Positions 49,550 through 58,052 of a stretch of 64,000 nt of DNA are shown here, piece by piece. Made by a program: the position numbers and the translations under genes. A model generated the notes under the pieces. The model saw only the letters and a list, made by a program, of their open reading frames with translations, was not told where the DNA came from and ran no database searches. Positions within the stretch are counted from its first letter, which is position 1. Each line of letters begins with the position of its first letter. This stretch comes from Nocardia anaemiae NBRC 100462 (GTDB lineage: Bacteria; Actinomycetota; Actinomycetes; Mycobacteriales; Mycobacteriaceae): contig NZ_BDAZ01000032.1 in the NCBI RefSeq assembly GCF_001612725.1, positions 1 through 64,000 on the forward strand. The letters are read 5' to 3'.

Positions 49550-49805
49550 GGCCGGAAGAGGAGCCCAGCTCACGGACGAATGCCCCGTTACTCGGCGGAC
49601 CGGGTGCCCAGCTCACGGCCGGTACTCGGTTGCTTGCCGGACGGGATGCCCGGCTCACGGACAAGTGCCCCGTCACTTGGGGGCCAGGGCGACCAACTGG
49701 CGGAAGGATGCCCGGTTGGATGGCAGACGGGTGCCCGGCTGCGAACAGGCGCCCCCTGAGTTGGCGGACGAGTGCCCTGGCGGACGGGGTGCCCAGTCGT
49801 CGGTG
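49550..49805. repeat. Degenerate ~45-bp tandem repeats
   Basis: About six imperfect units share (g/a)tgcccagctcacgg...gccccgtnact, beginning near 49562, 49608, 49648 and later points up to the ppm1 stop. All frames look artificial. The spacer 49477-49807 between convergent genes holds nothing else I can support. Confidence 0.6.
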
Positions 49806-49807
49806 TG

Positions 49808-50527
49808 TCAGACCGAGCGGCCGAACAGCAGCTTCCACGGCATCAGGGCGGATTCCAGCTGCACCTTGAGGCTCATCTTGGAGGCGCCGAGGGTGCGCTC
49901 CTCGAACCGGATCGGCACCTCGGCGATCGTGATGCCCTTCTTGACGGTGCGGTAGTTCATCTCGACCTGGAACGAATACCCGTTGCTGCGAATCGAGGCG
50001 ACGTCGATGGCGCGCAGCGTGTCGGCCTTCCACGCCTTGAATCCGGCGGTCGCGTCCTTCACGCCCAGGCGCAGGATCAGGTTCACGTAGAAGTTGGCCC
50101 AGGCGGACAGCGCCTTGCGGTACCACTTCCACTCCTCTGCGGTGGAGCCGCCGGGCACGTAGCGGGACCCGAGCACGACACCGGCATCGGTGGTGTTCAG
50201 CTTCTCCAGCATCGCCGGAATGACCTCGGCCGGATGCGAAAGATCGGCGTCCATCTGGATCACCACATCGGCGCCCTCGTCCAGCGCCCGGGTGATCCCG
50301 GCCACGTAGGCGCGGCCCAATCCGTCCTTTTCGGTGCGGTGCAGTACGCCCACGACATTCGGCAGCTCGACCGCCAGCTTGTCGGCGATCTCACCGGTCC
50401 CGTCCGGCGAATTGTCATCCACCACGAGCACATGCAGATCGGGCACCGGCAGCGCCGTCAGCCGCTCCACCGCAACCGGCAGATTCTCCCGCTCGTTGTA
50501 GGTCGGCACAACAACGGTAACCCTCAA
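49808..50527 (-). CDS. ppm1: Polyprenol monophosphomannose synthase (Ppm1-type GT2)
   Basis: About 239 residues. A GT2 glycosyltransferase that moves mannose from GDP-mannose to polyprenyl phosphate, the lipid donor for lipomannan/lipoarabinomannan and protein mannosylation. Motifs are VVPTYNERENLP, VVDDNSPDGT, QMDADLSHPAEVIP (DxD), GSRYVPGGS, KDATAGFKAW and VEMNYRTVKKGITIAEVPIRFEERTLGASKMS. TTG 50527 is chosen because GGGAGGG (50540-50534) lies six bases upstream; a GTG at 50569 is an alternative. There is no membrane or nitrilase-like (Lnt) domain, unlike the fused M. tuberculosis protein. Confidence 0.9.
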   Translation of the reverse strand: MRVTVVVPTYNERENLPVAVERLTALPVPDLHVLVVDDNSPDGTGEIADKLAVELPNVVGVLHRTEKDGLGRAYVAGITRALDEGADVVIQMDADLSHPAEVIPAMLEKLNTTDAGVVLGSRYVPGGSTAEEWKWYRKALSAWANFYVNLILRLGVKDATAGFKAWKADTLRAIDVASIRSNGYSFQVEMNYRTVKKGITIAEVPIRFEERTLGASKMSLKVQLESALMPWKLLFGRSV

Positions 50528-50757
50528 GGGTCGCCCTCCCTGCTCACCTGTTCCAGCCCGCAGACCCACGACTGGACCCGGAGCACTCGTCTGATTGCCA
50601 AGAACCGTACTTGATCGAACTGAAGCCCACCTGAGCGCCCGCACGCTCCCGCCGCCACCCGAATACCCGCGACCTGCCGACTACCTCGCGAATCGCGTCA
50701 CCCACCCCACCGACTCGCCCCCGAAATCAATTGCCGCGCACCACCCCTGACGCCCCC

Positions 50758-50943
50758 TCACTTATCCCCATCGCGCCAATCCCGATCCCGTGCGTCCTCG
50801 CGAGCATTGCGCGCATGCACGATCTCCAACGCCCGCTCAGCAGTGGCCTGATCCGGATACGGCCCCATCCGATCCCGAAACCAACACTGCTTCCCACTCT
50901 CGGCCCGCTGATGCTTCAAGCAGTAATACCACTTCTCCGCCAT
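50758..50943 (-). CDS. Conserved small protein (Rv2049c-like)
   Basis: 61 residues from ATG 50943: AEKWYYCLKHQRAESGKQCWFRDRMGPYPDQATAERALEIVHARNARED. The pattern EKW(Y/F)YCLKH...C...(D/R)R(L/M)GPY...AxxALE is conserved among mycolata beside ppm1 and rbpA. Two Cys and a His could bind a metal or form a disulfide. It is soluble, with no known function. The rbpA gene normally next to it is not visible. Confidence 0.8.
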   Translation of the reverse strand: MAEKWYYCLKHQRAESGKQCWFRDRMGPYPDQATAERALEIVHARNAREDARDRDWRDGDK

Positions 50944-51713
50944 CCCACCAGCATCCCACCACCATGATCAACAGACCCCCAATTTCCACCCCAACCTTCG
51001 AGATCCGCCCCCCTGTAGGCACGAGATGGCCACACCCGAAACGCCAGACACGGGAAGCGGCTCCGCGCGTAAGACACCACACCGGACAACGAGCACACCT
51101 GCACCACGCCGCTCCCTGGGACAAGGTCACACAGAGGAGCGGCCACGCCGCAGTGCGCAAAATGGGAGCGCCCCAGCCTGCAAAGCGCAGTACCAGCAGG
51201 ACGGCCCGATCGCGCAACGCCGTACCTAACACCCCCGGAGACACGCTCGCGTCCTGAACCGGCCACAACGAGGAGACACCGCGCCCTTTACGGCGGGCCA
51301 TCGCGTGGATCGGCGGCTAACGTTCTCGAACGTCCTCGCCCAAGGCGCACTGGCTCCGGATGAATGCGCCCGCTTGGAGGGGGTGGCAGCCCGTTCGAGC
51401 CGGGCCGAGTCCGAGGGGAGTCCACTCGATGTGGGCTCCTCTAAGCCTCACGGGCCAACTCGCTCATGCAATGCTGTCAGACATCGTGTTGGAGGAGCGA
51501 CACGAACCCCGCCAGCAGACCACGAATCTCACGCCTAGAGAACCACATCCCGGCTTGGGTTCCCGCCTCCTCATGGCCCCATGATCTGACTTCAGTCCGG
51601 GTGAGCGCTTCGCGTCGCTACGCGATGCCTACGGCACCTTTGACTAACCCTGCACAGCACAGGACGGCCAGTATGAGGAAGCCGGGGAAGTAGGTGTCGG
51701 ACGGACAGGTGAT
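50944..51713. other. 770-bp stretch without a supportable gene
   Basis: The open frames here (for example minus 50837-51301 and plus 51305-51538) have Trp/Arg/Ser-heavy shadow compositions, no ribosome sites and no family features. On the minus strand at 51618-51713 a 31-codon hydrophobic frame (TYFPGFLILAVLCCAGLVKGAVGIA) follows in frame after the stop of the next small gene. Nothing else is seen. Confidence 0.5.
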
Positions 51714-51893
51714 CTATCCGCGAGAGCTCCGAGTTTCCTCGGCGTAGATCCTTATGCCCTCGGCGATCTTCCCAGCTGCGTTCTCCAATTGGTCGGGAGT
51801 CATCCATTTGCCGAACGCAGCGGCGTCCAGGAGTTGCCCGCGCACCTGCTCCAGGTTCATCCGTGCCCAGTCCAGGCGAGAGAATTCCGGCAT
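51714..51893 (-). CDS. Small hypothetical protein (59 aa)
   Basis: ATG 51893 opens MPEFSRLDWARMNLEQVRGQ, continuing LLDAAAFGKWMTPDQLENAAGKIAEGIRIYAEETRSSRG and ending at TAG 51714. It is a charged, helical, soluble peptide with normal amino-acid composition for this genome and no known family. It looks more gene-like than anything else in the surrounding kilobase. The frame continues past the TAG into a hydrophobic stretch, noted separately. Confidence 0.5.
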   Translation of the reverse strand: MPEFSRLDWARMNLEQVRGQLLDAAAFGKWMTPDQLENAAGKIAEGIRIYAEETRSSRG

Positions 51894-52108
51894 AGGCGGG
51901 AGACTACTCCGAATCGAACAAAGTTTCGATAGCGCGGTTATCGATGAGCGAACCAGCCAAAGAGGCGAATATCACAATTCGGGCGTGCACCGCACGTGCA
52001 CCAAGCCCCGGTTCGCGGCGGTCGACAGCGGTCAACGATGAGCCGATGCCCATACAGGGGATGAGACCAAAAATCCCCCCGACCTGGTGATATGTCGAGA
52101 GGATTTGG

Positions 52109-52182
52109 TGGCCAGGGCCGGGATCGAACCGGCGACCTTCCGCTTTTCAGGCGGACGCTCGTACCAACTGAGCTACCTGGCC
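52109..52182 (-). tRNA. tRNA-Phe (GAA)
   Basis: Cloverleaf on the minus strand: acceptor GGCCAGG/CCTGGCC, D-loop AGCTCAGTTGGT, anticodon loop CTGAAAA with GAA, and T-loop GGTTCGATCCC. The CCA is encoded at 52108-52106. It is the last of a Glu-Asp-Phe tRNA cluster. Confidence 0.97.
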
Positions 52183-52240
52183 GCAGGCACCGTGGTGAAT
52201 GCCATACGCGAAACGCCGGATTGCTCCGGCGCTTACTTTG

Positions 52241-52314
52241 CGACCCTGACGGGACTCGAACCCGCGACCTCCGCCGTGACAGGGCGGCGCGCTAACCAAC
52301 TGCGCCACAGGGCC
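52241..52314 (-). tRNA. tRNA-Asp (GTC)
   Basis: Minus strand cloverleaf with acceptor GGCCCTG pairing CAGGGTC, anticodon loop CTGTCAC (GTC) and T-loop GGTTCGAGTCC. CCA is not encoded. It is the middle of the cluster. Confidence 0.97.
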
Positions 52315-52343
52315 TTGCGTTGCTTCCAACGATCCTTAGACCG

Positions 52344-52416
52344 TACCCCCTACGGGATTCGAACCCGCGCTACCGCCTTGAAAGGGCGGCGTCCTAGGCC
52401 GCTAGACGAAGGGGGC
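52344..52416 (-). tRNA. tRNA-Glu (TTC)
   Basis: Minus strand cloverleaf with acceptor GCCCCCT/AGGGGGT, anticodon loop CTTTCAA (TTC) and T-loop GGTTCGAATCC. It is the first gene of the Glu-Asp-Phe cluster, an order common in actinobacteria. Confidence 0.97.
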
Positions 52417-52509
52417 TCGCCCCGGATTTCTCCGGACCGGCTTCAACGGCTGTCCGTTGGGAGCTGGGATAGCTTATGACAGACCGGCCACGTTTCCCAA
52501 ATCGGCTGT

Positions 52510-53175
52510 TCAGGCTCCCAAACCGAGCTCTTCGAGTCGGGCCTGCGCACGCCAGCCGTCGTTGCGGAACTTCTCGGCCCATTCCGGGGTGGCCATCGCC
52601 TCGACCACGACCTCGAGCGCCTCCTGGAAGCGGGACCGCAGATCTACCCCGCTGCCGAGGATGTCCATCAGATAACGCTGACCGGCCAGGGCAGCGGAAA
52701 TGGTGCGGGTGAAACGGTCCGGGTCGGCGTCGGCGCGCAGCTGCCCCTGATCGATGGCGCGGACCGCGAGCGCCCGGGTGGCGCGGCCGAGTATGCGACC
52801 GCCCCCGGTCTGCACATCGCGATAGAAGTCGGGTTCGATGATCAATCGGAATTCGGCCTGCACGATGATGTCGTGCTCGAGTCGCAGTGCCACTTCGTCG
52901 ACCATCCCGTGCAGGACGTCGAGTGGGCCGAGATCCGTTCTGGCAAGCCAACGCTCGGCCGATGTGCGGTATCGGTCGACCGCGGTCTCGAGTACCGCGC
53001 GTGCGAGATCTTCCTTGGAATCGAAATGAAAGTACATGGCGCCCTTGGTGGCGCGTGAACCTTCCAAAATGCGGTTGAGCGATGCAGCGGCATAGCCGCT
53101 CTTCCCGAACTCAACGGCGGCGGACCTGATTATCGCCGCGCGTGTCCGGCGGGCCCGCTCTTGCTGCCGTGCCAT
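52510..53175 (-). CDS. TetR family regulator, gamma-butyrolactone-receptor-like (ScbR/ArpA type)
   Basis: A 221-residue regulator. The DNA-binding domain RRTRAAIIRSAAVEFGKSGYAAASLNRILEGSRATKGAMYFHFDSKEDLARAVL has the form of autoregulator receptors, which usually read TKGA(L/M)YFHF.SKE. The ligand domain (HDIIVQAEFRLIIEPDFY...) is compatible. Receptor proteins of this class sense small diffusible lactones and control secondary metabolism. No AfsA-like synthase gene is in the window, so the ligand is open. The start is ATG 53175. Candidate operator palindromes lie about 95-130 bp upstream. Confidence 0.85.
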   Translation of the reverse strand: MARQQERARRTRAAIIRSAAVEFGKSGYAAASLNRILEGSRATKGAMYFHFDSKEDLARAVLETAVDRYRTSAERWLARTDLGPLDVLHGMVDEVALRLEHDIIVQAEFRLIIEPDFYRDVQTGGGRILGRATRALAVRAIDQGQLRADADPDRFTRTISAALAGQRYLMDILGSGVDLRSRFQEALEVVVEAMATPEWAEKFRNDGWRAQARLEELGLGA

Positions 53176-53267
53176 GCTCGAAACGCCTCCGAAGCCTACT
53201 CGTCGCCAATCGGTGCCCCAAAAGGAACGGACCCTTGGCGCGAAGTTATGAGTTTTATCAATACTTC

Positions 53268-53307
53268 AAACCGGGATTTCGCCCCGTTTCAAACTTTCGG
53301 TACGAAA
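53268..53307. promoter_or_regulatory. Candidate operators upstream of the ScbR-like regulator
   Basis: Two palindromes lie side by side: aaaccggg (53268-53275) with ccccgttt (53282-53289), one mismatch, and TTTCGGTACGAAA (53295-53307), perfect. The local sequence is AT-rich for this genome, as promoters are. They could be the autoregulatory element of the TetR gene. Confidence 0.4.
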
Positions 53308-53350
53308 ACTTGCGAAAATCCTGAAACACACCAGCTGGTATAGTTTTCTT

Positions 53351-53384
53351 GCCCAGGTGCGCCGCAGGGGGTGCGCACCTGGGC
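53351..53384 (+). terminator. Isolated hairpin after a TATAGT box
   Basis: Arms gcccaggtgcgc (53351-53362) and gcgcacctgggc (53373-53384). TATAGT just upstream on the plus strand resembles a -10 box, so a very short transcript or a regulatory RNA is conceivable. No gene adjoins it on either side within 170 bp. Confidence 0.4.
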
Positions 53385-54026
53385 ATTACTTCGTCTCGGA
53401 TCTGCCTCCCCCGGCGTCGACTCGTAGGAAGTCGCGATCGGCCGTACCGGCCGCGACACGTTCGGGCACACCAACGATAAGCCGAATTCCGGATCGCCGG
53501 GTAAGTCGGCGATTCTTCCGTAATTCACCAAGTCGTCACCGTACCCGGAAACGCCATCCGACACGCGGCAAACCGAAGACTCCAGCGGCCGAAACCTCCG
53601 GATATCTGTTACAGCAAACTTCACGCAATCGATCAAAGTGATGCCTCGGATTTCCGAATTCGCCAGCGACTCAGCACTGTTCACCCGAGTCGACCAGCGA
53701 CCCGGTCGCCGCGACGCCGACCGCGCGATACCGGCCAGTCGCCTCGCTGCGTTCCCCCGCGCACTGGCCCGACTCCCCCGCAAATCCAAAGACATTGGTA
53801 CGCAACATGATTGGATGGTAGCCCGGCGCGGTAGGAATGAACAAAGCTGGGTACCAAATGTTTACCGGCAGCATCGCTGCCCGCACGCATCGTGTTACCC
53901 CGTGCGCCAGCACCACTCGACACCGGTACCCGATGGCCCCGAGCGATCCCACACCGAGCCCCCGGACCGACGCGCCCCGCCCCCGGTTACCCGATCCGCG
54001 CTCGGCCCACTACACTGTCCATCCGC
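53385..54026. other. 640-bp spacer, no supportable gene
   Basis: Several frames stay open on both strands (minus 53289-53795, plus 53638-54036), but they have no ribosome sites, no conserved-looking segments and Arg/Ser/Pro-heavy shadow composition. I see nothing functional apart from the promoter of tRNA-Lys, which must lie at its right end. Confidence 0.5.
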
Positions 54027-54099
54027 GCCCCTATAGCTCAGTTGGTAGAGCTACGGACTTTTAATCCGCAGGTCGTAGGTTCGAGCCCTACTGGGGGCA
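54027..54099 (+). tRNA. tRNA-Lys (TTT)
   Basis: Acceptor GCCCCTA/TGGGGGC, D-loop AGCTCAGTTGGTAGAGC, anticodon loop CTTTTAA (TTT), T-loop GGTTCGAGCCC. CCA is not encoded. A strong hairpin terminator follows six bases later. Confidence 0.97.
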
Positions 54100-54104
54100 C
54101 CTTG

Positions 54105-54134
54105 TCAGGCGTCCGGTTTATACCGGACGCCTGA
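54105..54134 (+). terminator. Terminator of tRNA-Lys
   Basis: Perfect 13-bp stem tcaggcgtccggt (54105-54117) / accggacgcctga (54122-54134) with a 4-base loop and a TTTT run six bases further on. Confidence 0.85.
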
Positions 54135-54934
54135 GTCGTTTTCCGGTCAACTCATGGCACCGCGCATCCGCCGCACGGCGATCGAACACCACATTCCACG
54201 CGAGCTTTCCCATATTGTGGGCGCGATCCGCACGGGGCATCCCTGGGCAACAACCGATGACTCGATTGATTCTCAGGTTCCCATTACTCAGATCGCAGAC
54301 AAGTCGACCACGCACCGCGACGAATGCGGTAAAGGTGGGCGTGCCGACATTGCGCAGCGGAGCCCGCAGGTGCGGGTTTGTCGGTCGTCGCGCTGGATCG
54401 ACGCTCGATGTGACGGATGGCACCGATCTGATCGCCGATGCTCGATCCGATCATGCTGGGGCCTATCCGGCCGAGGCGAGCGGTGGCATACACCACAGAC
54501 ACGGTTCAGCGACGGCATCGGCGACAAACCTGGCGGTCTCCTCGGCTGCAGCGGCAAGTTCGGGCGGCATCAGCGCCGCGCTCGGAGAAGCGTTGGCCGA
54601 GAACGCAGCTGGTCAACTCGAGATGTGCTGCCGACGTTTCGGCCGCGAACGCTGAAGGAGAGCCGACCGCCGGACCGGCGGCTTTGTGCGTTACAGCACG
54701 CTGGGCTAACAGCTCTCGGCCCCTGACGATAAACCCCTTGCTGCGGGCCGAGCCCCTACACTCGGTGTGGTTGTCGAACGCCGACATCGGCATATGACCT
54801 CTATCACGAGGTCTCTTTTGTCAGCCAGATGCGTTTCGCATCACACCTACGGTGCCGTAAGGTATGGCCGCATCGGCACACGGTCTACCCCGGGGAACTG
54901 ACCAGCAAGACGCACACACATGAAGGGCTTGTAT
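54135..54934. other. 800-bp spacer upstream of desA1, no supportable gene
   Basis: Open frames exist (plus 54215-54655; minus 54118-54423), but none has a clear start, ribosome site or recognisable family. The region could hold decayed sequence. At 54796-54813 a gacctc/gaggtc inverted repeat followed by TCTTTTG may be a weak terminator or an operator for the desaturase gene. Confidence 0.5.
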
Positions 54935-55897
54935 ATGGCAAGGGATCTGACTCAACTCGAGCTGCTCACGGAGTTGGAGCCGGTTGCCGAAGAAAACGTC
55001 AACCGGCACCTCTCCCTGGCAAAGGAATGGCATCCGCACGACTATGTCCCGTGGGATGAGGGCCGCAACTTCGCGGCACTCGGCGGGGTCGACTGGGACC
55101 CTGAGCAGTCCCGATTGAGCGAGGTCGCGAAGGCGGCCATGATCACGAACCTGCTCACCGAGGACAATCTGCCCTCCTACCACCGCGAGATCGCCGAGAA
55201 CTTCTCGCAGGACGGTGCCTGGGGCACCTGGGTGGGCCGCTGGACCGCCGAGGAGAACCGCCACGGCATCGTCATGCGCGACTACCTCGTGGTGACCCGT
55301 GGCGTCGATCCCGTGGCGCTCGAAGAGGCGCGCATGATCCACATGACCAACGGATTCGCTTCGCCGACCGAGGCCGATGCGGGCTTCCTGCACTCGGTTG
55401 CGTACGTCACCTTCCAGGAGCTGGCCACCCGGGTCAGCCACCGCAACACCGGCAGGGTCTGTGACGACCCGATCGCCGACCGTATGCTGCAGCGCGTCGC
55501 CGCCGACGAGAACCTGCACATGATCTTCTACCGCAACATGTGCGGCGCGGCCCTGGATCTGTCCCCCGACCAGGCACTCGAGGCGATCACGCTGATCCTG
55601 GAGAACTTCCAGATGCCCGGTGCCGGTATGCCCAACTTCCGCCGCAACGGCGTGCTGATGGCCAAGCACGGCATCTACGATCTGCGCCAGCACCTCGAAG
55701 ACGTGGTGCAGCCGGTGCTGAAGAAGTGGAACATCTTCGAGCGCACCGATTTCACCGCACGCGGCGAGGCCGTGCGCGAGCGGCTCGGCCTGTTCCTGGA
55801 GAAGCTGAGCCAGGATGTCGTCAAGTTCGAAGAGCAGCGCGATCGCATGCTCGCCCGTGAGGCGAAGAAGCGCGAGCTCGCCGGAATCGCTGGCTGA
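54935..55897 (+). CDS. desA1: Acyl-ACP desaturase (DesA1-type)
   Basis: A 320-residue soluble di-iron desaturase that introduces a double bond into acyl chains on acyl-carrier protein; in mycobacteria DesA1 serves mycolic acid synthesis. Both iron-binding motifs are present: EENRH (Glu106/107-His110) and DENLH (Asp191/Glu192-His195). ATG 54935 (MARDLTQLELLTELEP) is the start, with AAGGGC ten bases before it; an ATG five codons upstream lacks a ribosome site. A near-homologous order (Rv0824c, then DusB, LCP, PhoU, PstB) supports the name. Confidence 0.93.
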   Translation: MARDLTQLELLTELEPVAEENVNRHLSLAKEWHPHDYVPWDEGRNFAALGGVDWDPEQSRLSEVAKAAMITNLLTEDNLPSYHREIAENFSQDGAWGTWVGRWTAEENRHGIVMRDYLVVTRGVDPVALEEARMIHMTNGFASPTEADAGFLHSVAYVTFQELATRVSHRNTGRVCDDPIADRMLQRVAADENLHMIFYRNMCGAALDLSPDQALEAITLILENFQMPGAGMPNFRRNGVLMAKHGIYDLRQHLEDVVQPVLKKWNIFERTDFTARGEAVRERLGLFLEKLSQDVVKFEEQRDRMLAREAKKRELAGIAG

Positions 55898-55916
55898 TCT
55901 CGCCTCCGCAAAACGT

Positions 55917-55956
55917 AAACGCGCCGCCGCCGGAGAAATCCGGCGGCGGCGCGTTT
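55917..55956. terminator. Terminator after desA1
   Basis: Perfect 18-bp stem, arms 55917-55934 (aaacgcgccgccgccgga) and 55939-55956, with a GAAA tetraloop. The A- and T-ends make it usable in both directions for desA1 and the convergent Mce-associated gene. Confidence 0.9.
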
Positions 55957-56020
55957 ATGTTCGGCAACGCCGATCTCGGTTGCGAACTTATAGCTTCAAC
56001 CGTCGAAACTCGTTGCGGCG

Positions 56021-56674
56021 CTACTTGACCGGCAACGCGCCGTCGACACCGCCGACATCGGTGATCTTCCAATCCGTGTTCTTATCCAGAGTGACGTTGT
56101 AGGTCACCGTTGTCTGCGCGCCCTCCGGACTCTGCGCATTCGTCGAACTCACATTTACGAACACATCGACCTTGTAGATTCCGCCTTGCTCCGACATCAC
56201 CTTTGCGGTAATCGGCGCGGCGGTGGAGGTCCACTTCAGCGGAACCAGAATCTGTTCGAGCTTGGGCGCGGTCGCATCGAACTTATTCGCAAGCTGCGGA
56301 ACGGTATTCGCCTTCAGCTTGGCCACCCAGGACGGTATGTCCTGATAATTGACGGTGGCCGCACCAACCGCGTATTCGGTGCCCACCTGCTCGGCCTTCT
56401 TATCCGCGGCTTCCCGATCGTTTCGATCGGCGAGATCGCCGCGGGCCGAGACGAGAAAGCCGCTCAGTACGGCGACCGCGATCACCAACGCGCCGATAAC
56501 CGCGCCGACGACCACGGTGGATACGCGAATCGACAGGGTGCCCGGCCGCCGGTCCGACGGTCGCCCGGACGTGCCCGCCCGGGTATCGGATGCCTTCGCC
56601 TCGGTCGCCTTGGCCAGCTCCGCGCCGGAGTCGCGGTCCGCACCCGATCCGGCGCCTTCGATCCGTTCCGTCAT
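56021..56674 (-). CDS. Mce-associated membrane protein
   Basis: A 217-residue protein with a charged cytoplasmic N-terminus of ~50 residues, one transmembrane helix (VSTVVVGAVIGALVIAVAVLSGFLV) and an extracytoplasmic domain (EYAVGAATVNYQDIPSWVAKLKANTVPQLANKFDATAPKLEQILVPLKWTSTAAPITAKVMSEQGGIYKVDVFVNV). This is the layout of Mam/Mas proteins encoded beside mce operons, which stabilise Mce lipid importers. It stands alone here with no mce genes nearby. ATG 56674 has GGAGAGGG in front. Confidence 0.85.
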   Translation of the reverse strand: MTERIEGAGSGADRDSGAELAKATEAKASDTRAGTSGRPSDRRPGTLSIRVSTVVVGAVIGALVIAVAVLSGFLVSARGDLADRNDREAADKKAEQVGTEYAVGAATVNYQDIPSWVAKLKANTVPQLANKFDATAPKLEQILVPLKWTSTAAPITAKVMSEQGGIYKVDVFVNVSSTNAQSPEGAQTTVTYNVTLDKNTDWKITDVGGVDGALPVK

Positions 56675-56930
56675 TGGCCCTCTCCGATGAGTCTGGTGGT
56701 CACGGGGTATACCCGCGAGTAACAGGCTACTGAGAGCGTCTGAGAAGGCTGTCGCGCCCTCGGCGCACGAGATGAGCCGGGCAGCTCGCGGCCTATGCCG
56801 AATCCGCCGACGATCCGGCCGAAAACCTCGACACTGAAGGTATTGCCGCCGAACCAGGCGGTGCGACTGGCCGCCGACAGTGCGCTGCGCCGACCGGCCA
56901 AAGCTCATAGGACCGTAGGAGGCCGAGGAC

Positions 56931-57797
56931 ATGTCCAGCACATCGAAGGGCGATGGGACGCTCACCGGCAAGGTTGTCGCGATCACTGGCGGGGCGCGCG
57001 GCATCGGTCGCGCCACCGCCGAGGCATTTCTCACCGCGGGCGCCGCGGTCGCGATCGGCGATATCGATGTCGAACTGGTGGCCAAGACGGCGGCGGAGTT
57101 GGGTGCGGACCCGGAAGCCAAGATCGTCGGCCTACCGCTCAATGTCACCGATCGCGCCTCGTTCGCCGCCTTCCTCGACACCGTGGACAGCGAGTTCGGG
57201 CCAGTGGATGTGCTCGTCAATAATGCGGGCATCATGCCGACTGGTCTGTTCGTTGACGAGGACGAGGCGATGACCGATCGGATCATCGACATAAACCTGA
57301 ACGGGGTGATCCACGGTTCCCGGCTTGCCGTCCAACGCTTCAGGGACCGCGGTAGCGGGCATCTGATCAATATCGCGTCTTTGGCTGGGACACAGGGCTT
57401 TCCCGGTCTGGCCACCTACTGCGCGACCAAACACGCCGTGGTCGGATTCACCTCGGCGCTGCACCTCGAGATGAAGGAGCACGGTGTCCACGTCGGCGCG
57501 GTGCTGCCCGGCATCGTCCGCACCGAACTGTCGGCCGGTGCCAATATGCCGAACTGGATTACGCCGCTGACCACGGTTGACCCGGAGGATGTCGCACAGG
57601 CGATCGTGCAATCGGTACGAACGAACAAGCCACTGACCACCGTCCCCCGCAGGCTCGCCGCCATTATCAAGTCGGCCCAGCTACTGCCCTACCGCGCCCA
57701 GCTGCTCGTCGCCGAATTCACTGGAGCGACAACGGCTTACGCCCAAGCCGACCCCGCCGTACGCGAGATCTACCACCGCAGACTGCGCGACCAATAA
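56931..57797 (+). CDS. Short-chain dehydrogenase/reductase
   Basis: A 288-residue classical SDR: cofactor motif TGGARGIGRATAEAFLTAGA, NNAGIMPTG, catalytic Ser in INIASLAG and YCATKHAV (Tyr-x3-Lys). Asp at the end of strand 2 (IGDIDVEL) suggests NAD(H). The C-terminal 60 residues (PRRLAAIIKSAQLLPYRAQLLVAEFTGATTAYAQAD) form the extra segment seen in mycobacterial fatty-acyl or steroid-type SDRs; the substrate is unknown. The start is ATG 56931 with AGGAGG upstream. It lies between desA1 and dusB, an insertion relative to M. tuberculosis. Confidence 0.9.
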   Translation: MSSTSKGDGTLTGKVVAITGGARGIGRATAEAFLTAGAAVAIGDIDVELVAKTAAELGADPEAKIVGLPLNVTDRASFAAFLDTVDSEFGPVDVLVNNAGIMPTGLFVDEDEAMTDRIIDINLNGVIHGSRLAVQRFRDRGSGHLINIASLAGTQGFPGLATYCATKHAVVGFTSALHLEMKEHGVHVGAVLPGIVRTELSAGANMPNWITPLTTVDPEDVAQAIVQSVRTNKPLTTVPRRLAAIIKSAQLLPYRAQLLVAEFTGATTAYAQADPAVREIYHRRLRDQ

Positions 57798-58052
57798 GCG
57801 CGCAGATCGGCCGCAACGATTCCGTTCTCCACCATGCCGCCTGGCCATTGCCGCCGCTCGCGATGGCCTGCCCATGATTCGCGGCCAATTGAGCGCCTTG
57901 ATCGTCGAGCACGCCTACGCCCGGCCAAAGCCGAACACCCCACATGCGCCAGCGCACATCGGACAGCGCGGCATTGATTCGCCGGAGTGAATCAGCGCAC
58001 GTCGGCCCCACAGCTTGGGGCCGTCCCGGGAGCGAATGAGACACTGGTGGGC

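Noticed and set aside
50837..51301. A 154-codon minus-strand frame overlapping the Rv2049c-like gene
   Set aside because: Trp/Cys/Gly-heavy composition, no ribosome site, and it overlaps a conserved small gene in another frame.
53289..53795. A 168-codon minus-strand frame upstream of the ScbR-like regulator
   Set aside because: No recognisable segment and poor composition; it overlaps the promoter-like AT-rich stretch and the hairpin at 53351.
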